From: Aspergillus flavus
Lineage: Eukaryota > Ascomycota > Eurotiomycetes > Eurotiales > Aspergillaceae
DNA length: 64,000 bases
Reading direction: 5' to 3'
NCBI RefSeq assembly: GCF_009017415.1
Contig: NC_092408.1
Span: 2,046,001 to 2,110,000 of the forward strand
Of the stretch, positions 57,011 to 64,000 are shown one piece after another. The notes under the pieces were generated by a model. The model was given only the letters and a program-made list of their open reading frames with translations, had not been told where the DNA came from and searched no databases. The translations under genes were made by a program, and so were the position numbers. Every line of letters begins with the position of its first letter. The stretch's first letter is position 1.

Positions 57011-60000
57011 ACAATAAATAGACAGCCTGTGGCAAGAGACCTGCAACAAATCAACCTACCACCACCACTTCTAAGCCCTCTCATACAATATCCATACCAT
57101 TGCCCATCATCAGTGGTCTAGGTCGCCCACCTACCACTGCTTCAGAAGCCACGGCGATATCTCGTACACATCTTTTAACTCAACTGGGCTCTATTTAGCG
57201 GCAGCCTTACTCTTTAGTCCCGGAAACTCTGTAAACCACAGAGTCTCAACATACAATCCCTGATTCTCTATGCGCGCCTTTTCCAAATTCAAGTACATCT
57301 AAGAATGTAAGTGAAACAGGGATACGAAGAAAGATTCAATAAGTAGAAGAGTATATCAAGCGTGAAACTCATGTTAGAGCAGAACATACTGTAATAACCT
57401 GGTCTATGCCAATTTATGTATAGATCTATTCAGACGAGTCATTCAGAAGCTAAGAATCTACATGATTGATAAAGGAAAGAGTATATATAGCCCTCGGTCT
57501 TCATAGAGAACACAAATAAGATGATTCCTTCATGTAGAAAACTGAAAACACGATACCTCTTTTTTTAAAGCTGCAACTCCACAAAACTATATTTTAGATT
57601 TACCCAGAGTATATTTACGGTTCTTCCCAGCCAGTCAATGAACTATATATCAAACATGGGTATCTCTCTGTAGGGACCCGATGTAAGGATCATAGTATTC
57701 CAAGGTTTGAAGTACATGTTACTAGTAGGCAAAAACTGCATTTCCAATCAGTATGGAATATGCATGAACAAACGATAGTTAGTATGTACGAACAGCTACG
57801 GAACAATTGGAAGTTCGGTTATAGAGGGAAATGGTATGACCATCAGCTTATATGCAATAATATCCGATTCGAGCTTTGGACTAGCAGCATAGATACTTAT
57901 GGTCAAGTTGATGGTTATTGTGCAGGTTAAGAGAAGTGGCTTGTTCTATGGTGGTGCTGTTGCCTGGTACTGGTTATGGTGGATGGTTAGTATGCGATTA
58001 TTATAGTGGATATCGATGTGTGTATATATATTTGCATGTCTTGGGGAGGTTCTAGTTATTGGCTTGGGAGGATGTTAATGTAGTTACAATTGATACTGTC
58101 CCGGTTCCCAATGTCGGGATATATAGATTATAGATTAATGAATATATAAACACAATAAAAACATGATGAACGGCGAAAACACCACAGATTGTACCAGATG
58201 CTGAGGGAGAAAATGTGCCTTCTTGAGTCTCACTCCCTGGTTTCTACGCGAGTAAAGTATGAATAGCTTATTTACAAAGGAAAGGCTACGTGTATAATTC
58301 ACTGTCATTCGTTGATAAGGACAGAAGGGCTGGTATTGAGATAATCGATGCGGTCAGGCTATGTAGATTGCATGCATTATTTTACTGGTTCAAAACCTGC
58401 TATCGAGCCTTGGGATATTACAATAACAAGGTCAGAAAAGCCCCTATCGTCGCTAAATGAGGTTCTTCAGTGAGCCATCCCTGCAGAGACATGCGAGGGC
58501 ATGGGGCTGTTCGGCCTTGGAGAGTCGGCTAATTCCATGGAGTTGGAAGCGCTACAGTCTCACCTGACTTGGTTTGCCTCAAACAAGTCAACAGTAGCTC
58601 GATGCAAGATGATCCAACGACTGGATATGCATGGGGATAATGAATGCAGCATGCATCTCTTCTCGGCATTACATAAAACGCACTGAGACCGAATTCCCCA
58701 GGTCAGTGCTGCAAGTACACGTAGGCCCGGGCATGCCCAAGGCAGATGGGAAATGTTGATCCCAACACAGACACGCACACACGCGCACACACGAGCCGTT
58801 AGACTTCATCAAAATTGCCATGTGAGTGACATGGCCATCGGGCATACTGGCAGATGTGGAATGTAACATCAACGTAATCCCCAGCATGTGGGCGATAACC
58901 GAACGCCACCAATTGAATAGACACGGAGTCCAATTGTGTCGCCTTGCTTCCCTCGCACAGGGAGCGATATCAGTGCGCGTGACAGGAGATCGTATTAGTT
59001 GGGTATACACACAGGACGGGAGATATCCTTTCAACCCGGTTGGGGGTGGGAAAGGGATACCGAGAGTGATATCATCGACTCCGATGATCTATGACACGAC
59101 GATCCAAATGTGAAGAATGAGGTCGGGTCCGAGCGAGATTGACTTCGTTCAGGGCGTTTCAAAAGCGGTCTGTTCTTGTTTTCCCCCCTTGCATCAATTT
59201 TGTTCCCCCCTAGAGAAGTTGTTAGTGAGTTTATTTTTTAAGTCCACACAAGGTAATGATCCAGTCTCCATATTCCAATTCTAGTTAGACGACTTGATCG
59301 GATCATAGATAGTATAGAGACCATGATAGCCGTGATAACTGTCAAGCACCGTAGTTTTGTTTGAGTATCCCCTTTTAATTTTTTTTATTAGTAGTAGTTG
59401 ACTCTATTTAAAGATAAGAAACAAAAAATAGGATAAGATAAAACGGTGGATCGATTTCGTATTGTATTTGTGTTTCCGTAATTGTGACAGTTGGCCAAAT
59501 TCCCACAGCTCTCTAGCTTGATAAGCCCAATGAAGACGAAATTGATTGTGTCGAATGAAGCCAGGGGTTGAAACGAAAAGGCAGGAATGAGCGCAAGCGA
59601 CAACCTCCCGAGTCAGCCTCTCTCAATGGCCCACTTAGCCGCGTTACATTTCCTTGTAACTCAGCAGTTATGCAGATCCGCGTCTGGTAGCGCGACCATC
59701 ACGATTTAGTGGCCAGTCAAGTCAGCACCAGCCCCAATTCTTCTTCCGTCACGTCCGAGCCCAGACTCTGACTAGTAGTATCCTAGGAGTCGATCATACT
59801 AGTCAGGAAACTAGTGAGGTTCTAGCAGAGATATCTGGCTAGGTATGCTGTTACTTAGTCCAGACTATGCCTTGCTCTGGATAGCTTTCGCGCCTCTTTA
59901 CCTGTTTCCCTCATCGTACGAGGTGTGGTTCCCTCGCCATTTACGACTACTTTTACTCTCCTGCCTTTTAGGGCAGGACACCGAGGAGTTCAACGCGTTG

Positions 60001-63000
60001 GTACTGCCTGGTTCAAAATGTATGACAAGGCTAGTGGTTTCATATGACTCCGTTTCTTCCCTTTCGGAGAGACTAATGAACCAGCCATCATAGGGAGGAC
60101 CCCGAGAGACCGATGGCTGGTATGAGATTCGAGATCAAGAGTCATAAATTCCTGAAGGCCATCGAAGAAATTTCCGAAAAAAGCAACTTCACGACACGCA
60201 CAGATGCCAGAGCCACGTTTTCATGATCATCTGAAACCTGAATCCCTGTCAGGATGTGGGGGATAAAAATCCGGCTTCGGGTTTGAAAATCAAATTTGGT
60301 TTGATTTAGATGTTCTCTGCACATCGTAGTATCTTTCGTGACGGCAGTTGCTCAGATAAAGTTTGACATGGCGTTGGAAATTCTATTATTAAGGGGAGTT
60401 GAAAGTAGGAACAGAAATACGGAAGTAAGAAAAGGGAGATAGTGAGCGGACTGGAGGGGAAAAAGAAAATAGGGGGGGCTGCTGTCAACAAGAAAGCTCA
60501 GATAGCAAGGGAAATTAAAAAAACGAAATTATGAAGTAAACTACATAAGCGACAAGCAAGGGGGTGGACAGAGGAAGGATCTAGAAGTCCAGTTCTTTAT
60601 TACCGATAAGAGTCGACGGTCGATTAAGGAGAAGTCTCTTGTTTTTATTTTTGATCAATTGGTAATCTCCAGAGTAAGACAAAAGGAATCATTGCAAATC
60701 CCATTCGAGCCAGAATTCGATCTGACGCGATCAGCATTTCGAACCCTCAATCATGGTTAAGAATCTCATGATGATCAACGATCAACTCGCCGCCAATCCA
60801 CTAGTTTGACTATCCAGATTGGTCCGGGTGCATGTACGAGGGTAAGCGGTCAATAATTGAATCGTGGTGAGCCACATGGTTATCAGCAAGATGATGATAT
60901 ATCGCATTGGGTACCCAATCGGTGCATAAGAATGGATCAAGGACAATCAAAGCCCGAACTGGATCGATCAATTGGATGCTATGTCGGAATGTATATATTG
61001 GATCATGTCGTAGCATCGACCGGATCTCGTCGGATCTCGGAGGGACTTTACTTGAATAATACTCCCGTGTAAAATAATAAGAATACGAATCATACTATTA
61101 CATGGCTATTGTTGAAGTGATCTACAGGATAAGTGTGAGAGCGGAAGAAAGAATCACACCTTGCATGATATCTGGTGATAAACCTATAGCAAGACCGCTT
61201 CAACGAGGACAATGGCTGATAACCGTCGTACAGAACGGTTCTTTCCCTTCACATGATGCAGGAGGCTGTCGTACAGACGATGGTGATGAATTTCTTCTCC
61301 CCCTGTAAATCGGTAGACGCCGTGAAAACCTTCGCCATGTTAGTTGCCTGTATGTACATTTAGTGCGGTTTCCTTCCTGCAAGGCTAGAACCCAGGCGTA
61401 GCAGCAGATGAAATCAAATCAGACAGGTCAGGTCGGCATTGAAAGATCCCGACGAGTCCATAAGCTTAGGAACTGACAGCAGGCATGCAACTAAAACAAC
61501 CGATATCTTCGATGTGTGGGGGATTGACTGCAATAGTTCTCCAGTTGCCTTGCGTCCTGAAGTTTCCCTTTCTTCCATCTCATTGATGGAAAGTTCTTCC
61601 TCTTCTCTTTCTTTCTCTCCCAGGTATGCACTGTACCTGTACGATGACTCTATCCATAAGTCTTCGAGATGACCGCCGGAGATGGGCGACCAGAACTCGG
61701 TACACTAACGATGAAGATCTCCATCTTCGGCCAAAACATCACCGGTCGATAATGGTTTGAAGCCATTGGATCCTCTGCCTAGCCTCAGATGGAAAGCTAC
61801 CACAGGATGGATATGTAAGTACCCAAATTAGTTTTTTCTCCGCATCGATGCTTAGCCCAGACAAACGCTATCCGGAACTATTGCCATCGGTGGAGCCCTC
61901 GTCGGATTTGGGTCCCATCAGATGGGAGAGCCCGACCGATCGTTGTTATTGGAGAACCACGGACACGAAAAAGAAGGGAAATGATTAGCATGATCGCTCT
62001 CCTAATTCGCCGGTCCCATCAGGATTTGATTTCCAACAATCCACAAGGGACACTTGACTGACCCAGTAACTCGAAGCATCTTCGCTGAGTCCCCAATTTT
62101 TTCTTTGGTTTTGGGTTCCAACTGGTAATTTCCAGAGCCATGAAACTCTCCCGCCGATTTTCGGCCGGATCTGTCCCAAGCTCCTGGTCCTCTTAACACT
62201 GTTATTCGAAGTGGATACGGAGTAGTGAGGGAGGGGGTGCTGAGGGAGGGATGGATATACATGGTCGAGAGAGGAGAGAGGGCCGGTAGTCCATAGTATC
62301 TATGATTCTATACCCTAAAGTGAGCAAGTAAGGCGATAATGAAACTGGTCGCACCAATCATCAACCTGACGCAGAGACAACTCCTTTTCTTTTTTTCTTT
62401 CTATTATTGTTCAGATCAATATTATCAATATTTTCTCCTAGTTGTTTTTATTTATTTTTAATTATATTAATATTTCCCCAGGTTCATTTTTTGCGCCCTT
62501 TTTTTGAGTTCCCACCATGACCGAATCATATCACTACACGAGCCAGTGGCGCTAATGGGCATCCCTAGTACATGCATGCTAGCATAGCTGGGAACCTATC
62601 AGCGTGGATGGGATGGCTTATCCACCACCAACTGCGCGACCGGAGCTGTGTGGATGGACTACTCTGAATGTCGGGTCTTTTTAGTGTCTGTGGCCACCCC
62701 TTGAAGGGCGAAATGGTCGACTTATCTTCTCTATCCACCAAAATGCTTTCTGCCCTGGGAATAGAAACAAAGAGAGGGGGGAAAGAATTAAAATAAAATA
62801 CACAAAACATGGAAAATGATCAACCAGGATAAGAAATCGGATACCACCACTCACAATGAAGAAGAAAGAATATTGAACGCGGATTGGCAGTCTCTCCAAC
62901 CAATGAAGTGCGGACTGGCACACAATTTATGACGCCTGAGAAGGTCTGTACGTACCTGATCCATGATGAGGTGCTCAAAACCTGTACACAGTATTTCTGA

Positions 63001-64000
63001 TAGGACTCGCGCATTCATCTTGGCTTCTTAGGCCGTTTACCATAATGAGCGGCCTGCGTTTGAGGGAGGGGGATGCAGAAGACCTGTACGCTGGGGTTTC
63101 CTGCACCCTTTATTCCTGCAATGTGATCCATGATGGCGATTTTATTTTGAATTATTTTTTTTTTCTTTGTCCCGTTCAGGTTTCCTGTTTGGGATAGGTT
63201 TTGACTCCCTGAACCTCCCACACGATCCCGAATGATTCCCTCTGAACGCTCATGCAGTGGGCAGATCTCTACCCCGTTGAATGTTTCTTGTTCCATTTCT
63301 TCCATGGAGTTTTCGGGGACCTACTCAAAATTACAATGATCTACTCTACAGTACCCTACTAGTACTAGTTGATACTAGTGCTGGTGCAAAGAACTCGTGT
63401 CTGGCCCTGCCCTCTTACAGCGCCCCATGCTGGGCCACTTTTGGTTCGACATTCTTTGGGACGCGATGATCGCCTCGTTAGATCAGGGTGACCCTGTCGA
63501 CCAATGCGGCATTTCTGTGGGAGACGTCAAGGGCATAGCCACAGGTAGTATTTTTAATCTATTTTCTTTTCATTTCTGGGCTGCCTAGCGCTGCCCCTCT
63601 CACCACATTTGACCCATTTTTCTCATCTGCTCTGACAATTCCCGTCCCGACTCATCCTCCAATCATAAGCTCTTCGGCGCCTGCCAGCGTCATCTATGGA
63701 GTCTTAAGGGAATTAAAAATAATCTATTATTCATCTCCATGAATGAATGTCAACCAGAGAGCGCGCGTCTCGCTTGTTGACCTCAGCCGGACCCAAATCT
63801 ACGGGTTGCAGCCCGGAAGGACTGGGTCAGGTCTAGACGTGTCATCGAGAAAATTTCCAAGGGTTTTCGCTTGAACGGGTAACAAGGGGAAGAAAGAAAA
63901 AATAACAAAAAAAAAAAAGTAGATACCGTGGGGGGGAGATCAAACTCTGAAAGAAGTGGTGGTCTGAGGATACGAGGAAGGCGTGGGAGGTCCAGGGCTC
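57011..64000. other. Gene-free right end, no supported gene
   Basis: Nearly 7 kb contain only short frames without recognised domains or coherent exon chains. The left part (57.2-58.4 kb) is TA-rich. A T/C-rich tract at 62385-62510 and another at 63140-63170 look like promoter-type pyrimidine stretches on the plus strand and might belong to a gene beginning beyond the window. A GA-rich tract lies near 60400-60475. Confidence 0.35.
58764..58793. repeat. Imperfect CA dinucleotide microsatellite
   Basis: About 30 bases of ACAC units interrupted by single G bases (ACACGCACACACGCGCACAC). It has no other feature. Confidence 0.7.

Noticed and set aside
58501..59113. Frames of 61, 76, 121 and 95 codons on both strands
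   Set aside because: Chance frames in less AT-rich DNA; the CA microsatellite runs through two of them.

Overview
The window is nuclear DNA of a filamentous ascomycete, most probably a member of the Eurotiales (the Aspergillus/Penicillium group). The evidence is the short spliceosomal introns (about 49-131 nt, GTAAGT/GTATGT-type donors, CTAAC/CTRAY branch points just before a YAG acceptor), the closely spaced genes on both strands with no operons, and proteins that read like the Aspergillus members of their families. Species cannot be fixed from the sequence alone. Many genes are split by introns, so I rebuilt the coding sequences by hand. Each joined model below keeps the reading frame exactly across every junction.

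The left part (1-22 kb) is a dense housekeeping block: the 3' part of CDC123 (eIF2 assembly), a peroxisomal enoyl-CoA isomerase ending in HKL, PET100 (cytochrome oxidase assembly), the small subunit of serine palmitoyltransferase, a mitochondrial GGQ release-factor-like protein, the exportin CSE1, the Rheb-GAP tuberin TSC2, the GPI-anchor ethanolaminephosphate transferase GPI13, and a small single-pass membrane protein of unknown function. A gene-free stretch of about 5 kb follows (22.7-27.8 kb), then a long pyrimidine-rich leader for a PUF-family RNA-binding protein.

The middle part (29-50 kb) holds the PUF gene, the splicing factor CWC21, the DEAH helicase DHR1/ECM16 facing a PAC3-type proteasome assembly chaperone, a fungal-specific 2EXR-like protein whose stop codon overlaps that of PAC3, the DNA-repair enzyme TDP1 with two N-terminal ubiquitin-interacting motifs, a small cysteine-rich secreted protein hidden in three exons, and a full-size PDR-type ABC transporter. 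Tandem AP-1/Gcn4-type sites lie upstream of the transporter.

The right part (50-64 kb) is sparse. It contains a DUF1749 alpha/beta hydrolase (the family of the siderophore esterase SidJ), a broken cysteine-rich relic resembling the C-terminal tail of subgroup C fungal chitinases, and about 7 kb in which I see no convincing gene. I did not find tRNAs, rRNAs, intact transposons or a secondary-metabolite cluster. No multi-gene system stands out as new. The best leads are the secreted cysteine-rich protein, the overlapping alternative-frame ORF at the start of the PUF mRNA, the TDP1-UIM architecture, the chitinase-like relic and the composite 5' ends of TSC2 and GPI13.
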